From the NCBI GenBank assembly GCA_000733415.1, contig KL662192.1, positions 1,467,786 through 1,531,785 of the forward strand: a stretch of DNA of 64,000 nucleotides, given 5' to 3'. The position numbers were made by a program, and so were the translations under genes. Shown here in pieces: positions 37,653-45,071 of the stretch. The notes beneath the pieces were generated by a model. It saw only the letters and a program-made list of their open reading frames with translations, was not told the DNA's origin and ran no database searches. Numbering within the stretch: position 1 is the stretch's first letter; each line of letters begins with the position of its first letter. The DNA comes from [Leptolyngbya] sp. JSC-1. Its GTDB lineage: Bacteria; Cyanobacteriota; Cyanobacteriia; Elainellales; Elainellaceae.

Positions 37653-38576
37653 TTAGAAAGATCCAGAAAGAGCGTTGAAGTTGTTCTCAATTCTTTCCAG
37701 GCAATTCAGTACTCCGTTGCAGACTGTAGCAGGCACGCGCAGCCGATCGTCGCTTTCATAGCGTTTACACAGTTCTGGTAAGGAAGTATCGGGCGATTGA
37801 GTAAGGGCAGCCAAGTCATCAAAAAACACAAGCTGCTCCTGATTCAACAATTCATTCGAAGGAGGAATAGCGCCCCAAACGTCCCAAGGCAGCATTTCTA
37901 CTTTGTTGAGCGCTGCAACATCACGAATAAGTTCTCCAGCAATAAACCAAAGTCCGCGCAAGTCGCCCTTGAAAATCCCAAACTTTGCTGGATCCGCAGT
38001 ACCTGACCGACACTGCACCCAGGCATCACTCGCCATGATGAAGTTATGTCGTGGTACATCTAGAATGTTGTGCTCAATCTTTAATTTCTCTCGCCAAATT
38101 TCGTCGAATTGTGGATCGACGATAATCCAACGTGATTCTAGAGCATGCCAATACTCGCAGACTACATGTTCTTCAAAGTAAGGTGGATTGAAATAAGTGC
38201 CGAATCCACAACGGTATCGCGCAGGAATGCGCTTAGCTCGCAGGATGGCGACAAGCAACAGCGCAAAGTGATGACAAATTCCAATCAACCGCTGATTAAC
38301 AGGTCGAGCCACGGAAAGCGGCTGATCGTTGAGCGCGAGGAGATAATCTAATATACTCTCAATTGAGCGAAGATGGGTTTCACGTTTGCGCTGCTCTGGA
38401 ATTGTAAAACCATAAAAGTCGTGTGCTACATATTGATACAGCACTAGACCTTGAATAATGTGGGTTAATTTGCTAATACTGTTTGGCAACTCATGAAGCA
38501 GGGTTGTGTATTGTCCAGCAGATGTCATCGCAGTCGGATGCGAATAGAAATCGAGTATTTGTTGTTGTGTTGTCAT
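37653..38576 (-). CDS. Transglutaminase-like domain protein
   Basis: 307 residues. A papain-like transglutaminase core: Cys in IGICHHFALLLVAILRAKRIPARYRCG (about residue 108), His in EEHVVCEYWHA (~138-144) and Asp in WIIVDPQFDE (~155). The C-terminal half is helical and unassigned. No signal peptide. Such proteins are amide hydrolases or cysteine proteases; substrate unknown. Separated from the GFA gene upstream by about 30 bp, so it may be co-transcribed with it. Confidence 0.8.
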   Translation of the reverse strand: MTTQQQILDFYSHPTAMTSAGQYTTLLHELPNSISKLTHIIQGLVLYQYVAHDFYGFTIPEQRKRETHLRSIESILDYLLALNDQPLSVARPVNQRLIGICHHFALLLVAILRAKRIPARYRCGFGTYFNPPYFEEHVVCEYWHALESRWIIVDPQFDEIWREKLKIEHNILDVPRHNFIMASDAWVQCRSGTADPAKFGIFKGDLRGLWFIAGELIRDVAALNKVEMLPWDVWGAIPPSNELLNQEQLVFFDDLAALTQSPDTSLPELCKRYESDDRLRVPATVCNGVLNCLERIENNFNALSGSF

Positions 38577-38606
38577 ACAAACTCATAAAGTAAAGAAAAT
38601 TGAAAT

Positions 38607-39005
38607 TCATAGGTACTGGATCTCGATCAGTGATGATTGCCAGTTGTTGTGGCGACCATCAACATAATTGATTGGTGAATTGATGAGTTCAGCAATCTCT
38701 ACATCATCCAAACAGGTAACATGAATGGCATAGAATTTGCCTTCTGGACCCTCTCCCCAACCGAATGAACGCACTCCGCAGTGCTTGCAAAACAAATGGT
38801 GAATGTTCTTGGTGTTGAACTGGTACTCGGTTAGATCGGCGCTGCCTGCGAGGAACCGAAATGAATTCGGTGGAACTGTAGCGAGCCAAGTCCTTGTCTT
38901 AGTACAAATTGAGCAGTTGCATTTGAAGGTGCCCTGACTCAAATCAAGATCGGCTTCATAGCGAACGGCACCGCAATGACAGCTTCCTTTGTAGGTCTTC
39001 TTCAT
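38607..39005 (-). CDS. GFA family protein (CENP-V/GFA zinc domain)
   Basis: ATG 39005, 132 residues. GSCHCGAVRYEADLDL, CNCSICTKTRTW and HHLFCKHCGVRSFG provide the cysteine pairs that bind two zinc ions in the glutathione-dependent formaldehyde-activating-like family. The start overlaps the stop of the SRPBCC gene by ATGA, so they are translationally coupled. The family name does not prove formaldehyde activity. Confidence 0.88.
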   Translation of the reverse strand: MKKTYKGSCHCGAVRYEADLDLSQGTFKCNCSICTKTRTWLATVPPNSFRFLAGSADLTEYQFNTKNIHHLFCKHCGVRSFGWGEGPEGKFYAIHVTCLDDVEIAELINSPINYVDGRHNNWQSSLIEIQYL

Positions 39006-39490
39006 GAAATTTCTCCTAGCCTTGCATCTGCTAGATAGGCTTCGAGGCGATCGAAACACTCAGACCAACCGGTTTGATGCGAATTCCGTGACTCAACAGA
39101 CTCGAAAATAGCTTGGTGGAAGGTCATCCGTGTCTTGTGGCCCTGTTCTGTCAGGGTGACGGTGACAAGGGTTTGATGTTTGGGTTTGCCCTGTTCATCC
39201 TCCCAAGCAAATGTGAACACCAGCCGCTCTGGCTCAACGATCTCTTGGTAAATACCCTGCATCCAATGGTTTGTGCCTTCGGGGGATTGAATACAGGCTC
39301 GATAGGTGCCGCCCAATCGCACATCCATTTGACAGAAGGTAGTTGTAAAATCCTTGGGGCCTAACCAGCGCGCAAAATGTTCTGGCTGACTCCAGACCTT
39401 GAACACAAGGCTACGCGGTGCGTCAAATATACGGGTGATTGTGAGTTCGCGTTCAGATGTCGCTAATGACTCCTGATTTTTTGCAATCAT
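39002..39490 (-). CDS. SRPBCC / AHSA1-like protein
   Basis: 162 residues, ELTITRIFDAPRSLVFKVWSQPEHFARWLGP and RTYRACIQSPEG-like middle, C-terminal GWSECFDRLEAYLADAR: the activator-of-Hsp90-ATPase 1-like START fold. Bacterial members are usually paired with ArsR regulators and are thought to bind hydrophobic ligands. Here ArsR lies two genes upstream. Confidence 0.88.
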   Translation of the reverse strand: MIAKNQESLATSERELTITRIFDAPRSLVFKVWSQPEHFARWLGPKDFTTTFCQMDVRLGGTYRACIQSPEGTNHWMQGIYQEIVEPERLVFTFAWEDEQGKPKHQTLVTVTLTEQGHKTRMTFHQAIFESVESRNSHQTGWSECFDRLEAYLADARLGEIS

Positions 39491-39634
39491 GATGCTTTTC
39501 TATGTATTATGTTCTGTATAACCATACGTCAAAGTGAAGACAGATTCGATATTCGCCTAATCAACTACTTTTGCTTCAATGACGTTTGATTGCTGTGACT
39601 GCGCATATTGTGATGCTAGAATCGTAGACTGCAT

Positions 39635-40624
39635 CTACATCATTGATTCGAGCAGATCCTCAAGGCGGTTGAGAGTTTGCTGTAGTCCCACGTCCATCCC
39701 CGATTGCAGATGCCCATCTCGCTGCTCCTTCGACTGATGTTGAATCAGGATATGCAAGGTTGTTTTACCGTTCTGCTCGGTTAGCGTTAGCGTATTCAGG
39801 TGATCGCTGTTGGGAACGGGTTCGTAGCGTTCAGTGGCAACTAATCGCTCTGGTGGCACAATCTCACGGTACTCGCCTGAAAATCCGTGATCAGTGCCGT
39901 CGCTGGGGTCATGCAAGACATAGCGCCAACTGCCGCCCACGCGCAGATCAATTTCGCAAACGGTCATTGTCATGCTGCCGCAACCGAACCAGCGTTTGAC
40001 ATGTTCAGGTTTGGTCCATGCCTCGAACACAAGCTGACGCGGAGCATTGAAAACGCGAGTCACAGCAATCTCCCGATCCGACGGTACTGTTAGCGTGAAA
40101 CCATCTTGCTGGTGTTTGAGCTGGGTTGCTAAGAATTCATCAAGGCAATCGAAGCTAGAATTCCATCCAGCAACCACGCCCATTTCTTCATGCTTGCGGC
40201 GATCCTCATCTGTGGCATGTACAATCTGGAGCGTCAGTTTGGTCTTGTCGCCCATCTCCTCGAACAGGATAGTCATCGCCATTCCCTGGGGTAGATCCGC
40301 GTCGATCACCTGCTCAAACCCCTCGTCAAATTCATCACTGGTGACAATGCGTTCAGGAGGTACAATTTCGCGAAAAACACCTTTGGCTGGATACTCGGTC
40401 CCATCTGGACTTACCATCACATAGCGCCATTGACCACCCGGACACAGATCTAGCTCAGTCACATGGGTCGTAAAGCCTGCTGGTCCCCACCATTGCTCAA
40501 TCTGGTTTAGCTCCGTCCACGCTTTGAATACGAGTTCTCGCGGTGCATTGAAGATGCGGGTAATAATAATCTCGCGCTCGTTTTGCGTACCATGCACATC
40601 AGCAGCGTTATTTTGTTTCAACAT
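39635..40624 (-). CDS. Tandem AHSA1-like SRPBCC protein (two domains)
   Basis: 329 residues containing two complete AHSA1-like domains: ~15-165 (IIITRIFNAPRELVFKAWTELNQIEQWWGP ... WNSSFDCLDEFLA) and ~180-325 (IAVTRVFNAPRQLVFEAWTKPEHVKRWFGC ... LQQTLNRLEDLLE). Bacterial AHSA1-like proteins usually have one domain, so this is an internal duplication or fusion of two adjacent genes. It follows the ArsR gene by 60 bp, the classic ArsR-SRPBCC pair. Function likely ligand binding under ArsR control. Confidence 0.88.
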   Translation of the reverse strand: MLKQNNAADVHGTQNEREIIITRIFNAPRELVFKAWTELNQIEQWWGPAGFTTHVTELDLCPGGQWRYVMVSPDGTEYPAKGVFREIVPPERIVTSDEFDEGFEQVIDADLPQGMAMTILFEEMGDKTKLTLQIVHATDEDRRKHEEMGVVAGWNSSFDCLDEFLATQLKHQQDGFTLTVPSDREIAVTRVFNAPRQLVFEAWTKPEHVKRWFGCGSMTMTVCEIDLRVGGSWRYVLHDPSDGTDHGFSGEYREIVPPERLVATERYEPVPNSDHLNTLTLTEQNGKTTLHILIQHQSKEQRDGHLQSGMDVGLQQTLNRLEDLLESMM

Positions 40625-40684
40625 TTTATCTCTCCTTGAGAATAGAACGGTAGCATCAGCCTGTACTACCGTATGTACCGCAGG

Positions 40685-41056
40685 TTAAGTTTTGTCCTCC
40701 TGCTGTTCCTTTGCTTGTAGTTCCTGGAGATATTTATCTAACCGATCAAAACTCTGTTCCCAAAACTGACGATACTGCTCGATCCAATTTGCTGCGTCCT
40801 TCAGCGGTTCTGCCTCTAGCCGACAGGGTCGCCACTGTGCTTCTCGACTCCGGGTGATCAATCCAGCTCGCTCTAGCACCTTGAGATGCTTGGAAATGGC
40901 AGGCAAACTCATCTCAAATGGTTCGGCTAGTTCTGTCACCGATGCTTCACCCTTGGCAAGATGGGCCAGGATGGCCCGCCGAGTCGGATCGGCAAGGGCA
41001 GCAAAGGTGTTGCTCAATTGCTCCTCTTTCAGAGACGCTTCGTGAACAGTGGACAT
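40685..41056 (-). CDS. ArsR-family transcriptional regulator
   Basis: 123 residues: LSNTFAALADPTRRAILAHLAKGEASVTELAEPFEMSLPAISKHLKVLERAGLI is a standard ArsR winged helix (residues ~12-75). There are no metal-site cysteines, so it belongs to the SRPBCC-linked, non-metal branch. First in the minus-strand operon with the tandem AHSA1 gene. Two adjacent 16-bp inverted repeats upstream (41068-41099) make autorepression likely. Confidence 0.9.
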   Translation of the reverse strand: MSTVHEASLKEEQLSNTFAALADPTRRAILAHLAKGEASVTELAEPFEMSLPAISKHLKVLERAGLITRSREAQWRPCRLEAEPLKDAANWIEQYRQFWEQSFDRLDKYLQELQAKEQQEDKT

Positions 41057-41067
41057 TCGGAAGATAT

Positions 41068-41099
41068 TTAACCGCGCAGTTAATTAACCACTAGGTTAA
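41068..41099. promoter_or_regulatory. Tandem ArsR operator candidates
   Basis: TTAACC-GCGC-AGTTAA (41068-41083, one arm mismatch) abuts TTAACC-ACTA-GGTTAA (41084-41099, perfect). Both are 16 bp and lie 12-43 bp upstream of the ArsR start, exactly where autoregulatory ArsR sites are found. Confidence 0.65.
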
Positions 41100-41117
41100 A
41101 TGTACTAGTTGGAAATG

Positions 41118-41222
41118 TCAAGGGGGAGGTGGGGAAGATGCGGCTCGTGAGCCTCGCCGAACGAGGGGAGATGGAGGAGGTGATAACGAAGCAGTATTCT
41201 GGCTCCTGGCTTCTGACTTACC
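41118..41222 (-). repeat. Heptamer/CT-tail repeat copy with embedded hairpin module
   Basis: Minus strand: AGTCAGAAGCCAGGAGCCAG, then AATACTGCTTC, a CACCTCCTCCATCTCCCC tail, the CCTCGTTCGGCGAGG hairpin (shared with 19069-19088) and CATCTTCCCCACCTCCCCC. It truncates the DUF1772-like gene. Confidence 0.75.
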
Positions 41223-41381
41223 GCCGCCAACAGTGAATCCTGGATAGTAAATGGATTGCGTGGCAAAGTATGCTTCTTTGGTGAGTCGCATTTTGCCTGG
41301 AAACTCAAGGGCATGGGCCAGTGCCATCGCCATTGCTACTGAAATCAAAAGCGCGGTCAGAATTTGCAGAAAGTTGAGCAT
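41118..41381 (-). pseudogene. Truncated DUF1772-like membrane gene ending in a dispersed repeat
   Basis: The first ~50 residues (LQILTALLISVAMAMALAHALEFPGKM, AYFATQSIYYPGFTVGGG) parallel the next upstream gene (41445-41966), which is full length. After GGG the frame runs into the heptamer/CT repeat and ends as KSEARSQNTASLSPPPSP and an SSPPPP tail. Three of the usual four membrane helices are lost. Either a decayed duplicate or a short chimeric peptide of 87 residues. Confidence 0.7.
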
Positions 41382-41444
41382 GGAGTCTTTCTCCTAACCA
41401 TTAATGGTCGGGTTTGGATTCTCTTGTGTGGAAACAGACAAAAG

Positions 41445-41966
41445 TCATTCCCTCAACGCGGCATAGGGGCGTTCAGCTTGATTGCCCGGATTGCGTGTGG
41501 GTGTTTCAACCAGTACAGAAAGAACCAGGGTACTGAATGCAGCTAGATGAGAAAAAAATCGGGCTAGATGCGAATATTCCCACTGATTGCGCAACTGTTC
41601 CCAGTTTGCTGGAATCGATTCGGGAGTAGCACTGCGAATGACGCGGTTGACGGGTTCAGTGAAGGTCAAGAAAATGACTGGAAATGCTAGCAGCATCAGA
41701 GCAAGTGCTATCAGTGTGAGTTGAACGGCAGGACGACGTTTACGAATTAAGATAGCCAAAGCAATGGCGGCAAGGGGTGCTGCTACTTCAATCAATGCCC
41801 CAATATTGGGAGGGCCAAACGCTACATAGAGACTGTTCTGAATGCCGATGTATTGCGATGCAGAATACTGCATTTTGGCTGGAAGTTCTAGTGCATGACA
41901 AAACGCCATTCCGGTAACCAAAGCGGACAGAATCAGAGTAACAAAACGCCAACTTTTGACAAGCAT
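41445..41966 (-). CDS. DUF1772-like four-helix membrane protein
   Basis: 173 residues with helices ~7-27, ~55-75, ~82-102 and ~145-160; FVTLILSALVTGMAFCHALELPAKM resembles DUF1772/anthrone-oxygenase-like membrane proteins. It is divergent from the MarR gene, with two palindromic sites between them, so it is the probable regulatory target. Role unknown, possibly small-molecule oxidation or membrane stress. Confidence 0.75.
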   Translation of the reverse strand: MLVKSWRFVTLILSALVTGMAFCHALELPAKMQYSASQYIGIQNSLYVAFGPPNIGALIEVAAPLAAIALAILIRKRRPAVQLTLIALALMLLAFPVIFLTFTEPVNRVIRSATPESIPANWEQLRNQWEYSHLARFFSHLAAFSTLVLSVLVETPTRNPGNQAERPYAALRE

Positions 41967-42036
41967 CGTGAATCCTCCAAGATGAGGCTCTCATTTGCCA
42001 GTTGAATGGCATGGCTCGATTCAGCCATAATTAAGT

Positions 42037-42072
42037 ATGACAACCAATAGTCATTTTGACAATTAATTGTCA
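42037..42072. promoter_or_regulatory. Tandem MarR operator candidates
   Basis: TGACAATTAATTGTCA (42057-42072) is a perfect 16-bp palindrome; TGACAACCAATAGTCA (42038-42053) is a related imperfect copy, centres 19 bp apart. They lie between the divergent DUF1772-like gene and marR, the usual layout for a MarR repressor controlling itself and its neighbour. Confidence 0.7.
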
Positions 42073-42108
42073 TTTAAAAACTATCAACTTTTGTGATGAA
42101 TAACGCCA

Positions 42109-42576
42109 ATGGCAAAACAGACAGTAAACAGAACCAGTGCAGGACAAGCCGTTGAGGAATTAATGATTGAAATTGTGGCCACCTTTTTTCTGCTGCGGGC
42201 AGAAGAAATGCGAATTGGGGTGGTTTCACCTTCAGGAGAGGGTTACTGGAGCGTTCTACGACTGCTCAAGGTAAATGGTGCTCAAACAGTACCGCAGATC
42301 GCTCGCTATCGCTATGTTCCCCGTCAGAGTGTGCAAAAGCTGGCAAATGAAATGTTAGCAGATGGTGTAATTGAGTTAGTCAATAATCCTGCTCATAAAC
42401 GATCGAAACTTTTGCGCCTCACCCCGAAAGGAGAAGCCGTTTTTGCTGAAATGAGTGAGCGGATCGCAACTCTTGCTGAAACTCTGGCAGAACAGGGAGA
42501 TGCGATCCAGTTACAAAATGCAGTAGATGTTGTAAAAAACCTGCATAAACAGCTCAGAGTCATGTTGGAGCAATAA
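42109..42576 (+). CDS. MarR-family transcriptional regulator
   Basis: 155 residues, winged helix ~45-115: GYWSVLRLLKVNGAQTVPQIARYRYVPRQSVQKLANEMLADGVIELVNNPAHKRSKLLRLTPKGEAVF contains the recognition helix and the wing with the typical N-P-x-H-K-R-S motif. Dimerisation helices flank it. Probably represses the divergent DUF1772-like gene, and perhaps the beta-lactamase gene 99 bp downstream. Confidence 0.88.
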   Translation: MAKQTVNRTSAGQAVEELMIEIVATFFLLRAEEMRIGVVSPSGEGYWSVLRLLKVNGAQTVPQIARYRYVPRQSVQKLANEMLADGVIELVNNPAHKRSKLLRLTPKGEAVFAEMSERIATLAETLAEQGDAIQLQNAVDVVKNLHKQLRVMLEQ

Positions 42577-42675
42577 AACCAAAGATCAACAAATTATTTT
42601 GGCAGTTCTTCGGGAATGACTGTTTTTTACGGTGTATTACCATAGGCTCAGTCATAGCCTGGTGAGGAGCAATTT

Positions 42676-43593
42676 ATGCAGCTGAGTAGGCGCTTCATTT
42701 ACTTGCTACAACAATTCTTCAAACGGTTCCTAACAGCATTGATGGTGATTTCCGTTTGCAGTATATTTCTCATCATCGGTGGGTATAGAATTTTGCCTAT
42801 AAACGCTCAGCCTCCGCGATTGAATTCAGTCTCATCTGCTACAACAGTGGCTCAGCAGATTGATTTGGGACAACCATTTCGCGATTTAGCGGTTGATGGC
42901 TCGATTGTGATCTACGACAACGATAACAATCGGTTCTATGAACACAATCCAACTCGTAATACCACGACTTTTTTTCCTGGCTCCACGTTCAAAATCTTGA
43001 ATGCATTGATATCTCTCGAAACAAGTGTGATCCAAGATGATGTTGCAGTTTTGACCTGGGATGGCATCAGGCGTGAGCTGCCAGGTCTTGGGGAAATTGC
43101 TGCCTGGAATCGTGACACCAATCTTCGTCAAGCATTTCAGAATTCAACCGTCTGGTTTTATCAAGTTTTAGCTCGTAGAAACGGATACGAGCGAATGCAG
43201 CAGTTTGTGAATCAAGTAGGATACGGTAATCGCCAGATTGGCACACCGGATCAAATCGATCACTTTTGGTTAGATGGCCCTTTGCAAACTACCCCCAAAC
43301 AGCAAATTGAGTTTTTGCAACGGCTTGATCGGAATGATTTGCCCTTTTCGCAACGTACCTTGGATCTAGTCAAAGACATCATGATTATAGAGCGTACACC
43401 TACGTATACATTGCGTGGAAAGACAGGCTGGGTCATCAGCGTCAACCCGAATATCGGCTGGTTTGTGGGCTATTTGGAGCAAAACAACAATACGTATTTC
43501 TTTGCCACGAACATCACGATGCCAAGTGCTGATGCTGCTGCCAAACGGCTAGACATTACTCGTCGCTGTTTCAAAGCACTGGGTTTACTCTAA
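42676..43593 (+). CDS. Class D (OXA-type) beta-lactamase family protein
   Basis: 305 residues. An N-terminal signal/anchor (~18-40, ALMVISVCSIFLIIGGY), then the class D serine hydrolase motifs: STFK (active-site Ser in PGSTFKILNALISLE), S-x-V in QNSTVWFYQ, YGN in QVGYGNRQIG and KTGW. All catalytic residues are present. Class D enzymes cleave penicillins through a carboxylated lysine. Such genes are environmental homologues in cyanobacteria, so activity is likely but a peptidoglycan-related role is possible. It overlaps the convergent DUF1772 gene by 9 bp. Confidence 0.88.
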   Translation: MQLSRRFIYLLQQFFKRFLTALMVISVCSIFLIIGGYRILPINAQPPRLNSVSSATTVAQQIDLGQPFRDLAVDGSIVIYDNDNNRFYEHNPTRNTTTFFPGSTFKILNALISLETSVIQDDVAVLTWDGIRRELPGLGEIAAWNRDTNLRQAFQNSTVWFYQVLARRNGYERMQQFVNQVGYGNRQIGTPDQIDHFWLDGPLQTTPKQQIEFLQRLDRNDLPFSQRTLDLVKDIMIIERTPTYTLRGKTGWVISVNPNIGWFVGYLEQNNNTYFFATNITMPSADAAAKRLDITRRCFKALGLL

Positions 43594-44055
43594 GGCAATC
43601 GTCAGCAATGTAGCGGCTGCCACTGCGGTTATTGTGCGAACATGGTTCCAAAGCGTCCAGTTGGTCAAGTACTTGGTCCACAGGTTTGCTGCTTCAGGGC
43701 TGTCGGGTTTAACGGTGGCTAGCGCGTTATTCAGCGGCACATTGAAGGCGATCGTCACCACAATCGTACCAACGAGATAGAGCAGACTACCAGCTAGCAA
43801 ATAGGCTGCATTAGGTTGTTGCCAGTTGAACAGCGAGGCGATTACCCACCCAAGGCAAGCCGCCCCCGTACCAAACAGCGCCACCATGAACAATGGATTA
43901 ATCGCCGTGATATTGATCGACTGCATGGCGACAATGCCGTCTCTTGGCTGAAGTCGAGCTAGCGCACTCATGATAAACGTGGAGAAGGCAAAGAAGACTC
44001 CGGCCACTAGTCCACAACCTAATGCTGTAAATAGCTTTAAGGTAAACATAGACAC
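43585..44055 (-). CDS. DUF1772 (anthrone oxygenase-like) membrane protein
   Basis: 156 residues, four predicted helices (~6-30, ~52-72, ~80-102, ~135-155). LFTALGCGLVAGVFFAFSTFIMSALARL and the PLNNALA motif match DUF1772. It sits directly after azoR (stop to start adjacent), an operon of a flavin quinone/azo reductase and a membrane protein of the anthrone-oxygenase-like group, pointing to quinone or aromatic detoxification. Confidence 0.83.
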   Translation of the reverse strand: MSMFTLKLFTALGCGLVAGVFFAFSTFIMSALARLQPRDGIVAMQSINITAINPLFMVALFGTGAACLGWVIASLFNWQQPNAAYLLAGSLLYLVGTIVVTIAFNVPLNNALATVKPDSPEAANLWTKYLTNWTLWNHVRTITAVAAATLLTIALE

Positions 44056-44688
44056 TTACCTTCCTACGAGTTGAGCGATTTGGGCGCGAGCATGGGCCAT
44101 CGATTCTGCCAAATCTGTACCGCCCGATTCGTCATTTTCAACATGCACAAAGGTAATATCGCTAATACCAATGAAGCCAAACACCGTTCTCAAATAGGGA
44201 TCTTGATAATTCAACATCTCGTATCGCCCACCTGTTCCATAACCAGATGCTCCGCGTGCTGTGATGATAAACATTTGCTTACCTAAAACTAACGGCTTGT
44301 ATGGATTTTCAGCATTCTCTGGGGTAAATTCAAACGTGCGCCCAATTCGGACAATTTGATCAATATAGGCTTTCAGCATACTGGGAATGCTGTAGTTATA
44401 CATAGGAACACCGATGATATAGATATCGGCAGCCAACAGTTCGTCTACTAGCTGATCACTGATGTGAATAGCATATTGAAGATCGAGAGTACGTTGGGTT
44501 GGAGGGGTATAAGCCGCCGCAATCCAGGATTCAGTGATGTGAGGAATAGGGTTGCGACCGACATCTCGATAGGTAACGGTATCTGCCGGATGCGTCTGTT
44601 TCCAAGCTTCAACAAATTCTCTAGTGAATCGGCGTGACCGCGAGCGTTCATCTCGTGGACTCGAATCGATATGCAATAGATGAGCCAT
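44056..44688 (-). CDS. azoR: FMN-dependent NADH-azoreductase
   Basis: ATG 44688 behind GAGGAGAATAG; 210 residues, standard for AzoR/AcpD. MAHLLHIDSSPRDERSRSRRF is the FMN phosphate-binding start, with VPMYNYSIPSMLKAYIDQIVRIGRTF and ITARGASGYG in the flavodoxin-like fold. The enzyme reduces quinones and azo compounds with NADH. Operon with DUF1772. Confidence 0.92.
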   Translation of the reverse strand: MAHLLHIDSSPRDERSRSRRFTREFVEAWKQTHPADTVTYRDVGRNPIPHITESWIAAAYTPPTQRTLDLQYAIHISDQLVDELLAADIYIIGVPMYNYSIPSMLKAYIDQIVRIGRTFEFTPENAENPYKPLVLGKQMFIITARGASGYGTGGRYEMLNYQDPYLRTVFGFIGISDITFVHVENDESGGTDLAESMAHARAQIAQLVGR

Positions 44689-44709
44689 ACTATTCTCCTC
44701 GTGAATCAC

Positions 44710-45071
44710 TCCTTCAGCCTAAGAAATTTAACCAGGGTTCAGCTATCTAATTCTTGCGGTACTGTCAAAATCTTGCTGTCAGTTTTTATGTGCCAAGCCC
44801 ATGATGCTCGGATTCAAGCAGGTGATGCTGCAAAGTCCGGGCACTGGTGCAGCCTTACATGAACTGAATATGCCGGTTATCCACCCGTATAGAGCCTACT
44901 TTTGCTGTAAAAATGTTGGATTTAATTTCAAACCTGCTAGTGATCAAAGCTGCTGCTTTAGATTTGGTATGATTTCACTAGAGTGAAAAGCGTTTACCAT
45001 TAGAGAAAGCAGTAAGATGTTTATTTTTATAAAAATTTAGGTTTCGAGTCTTGATATGAGTTTTTTATTGT
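44710..45071. other. Intergenic region upstream of the NACHT gene
   Basis: 362 bp divergent promoter region. A perfect 7-bp inverted repeat TTTCACT-AG-AGTGAAA at 44973-44988 is noteworthy. A short frame around 44800 (MMLGFKQVMLQSPG) is not convincing. Confidence 0.35.
44973..44988. promoter_or_regulatory. Palindrome upstream of the HTH-NACHT gene
   Basis: TTTCACT/AGTGAAA around AG, 83 bp before the NACHT start. Because the protein has an N-terminal HTH, an autoregulatory or host-regulator site is plausible. Confidence 0.4.

Noticed and set aside
44790..44880. Possible short ORF upstream of the NACHT gene (MMLGFKQVMLQ)
   Set aside because: No conserved protein recognised and no start signals; treated as noncoding.
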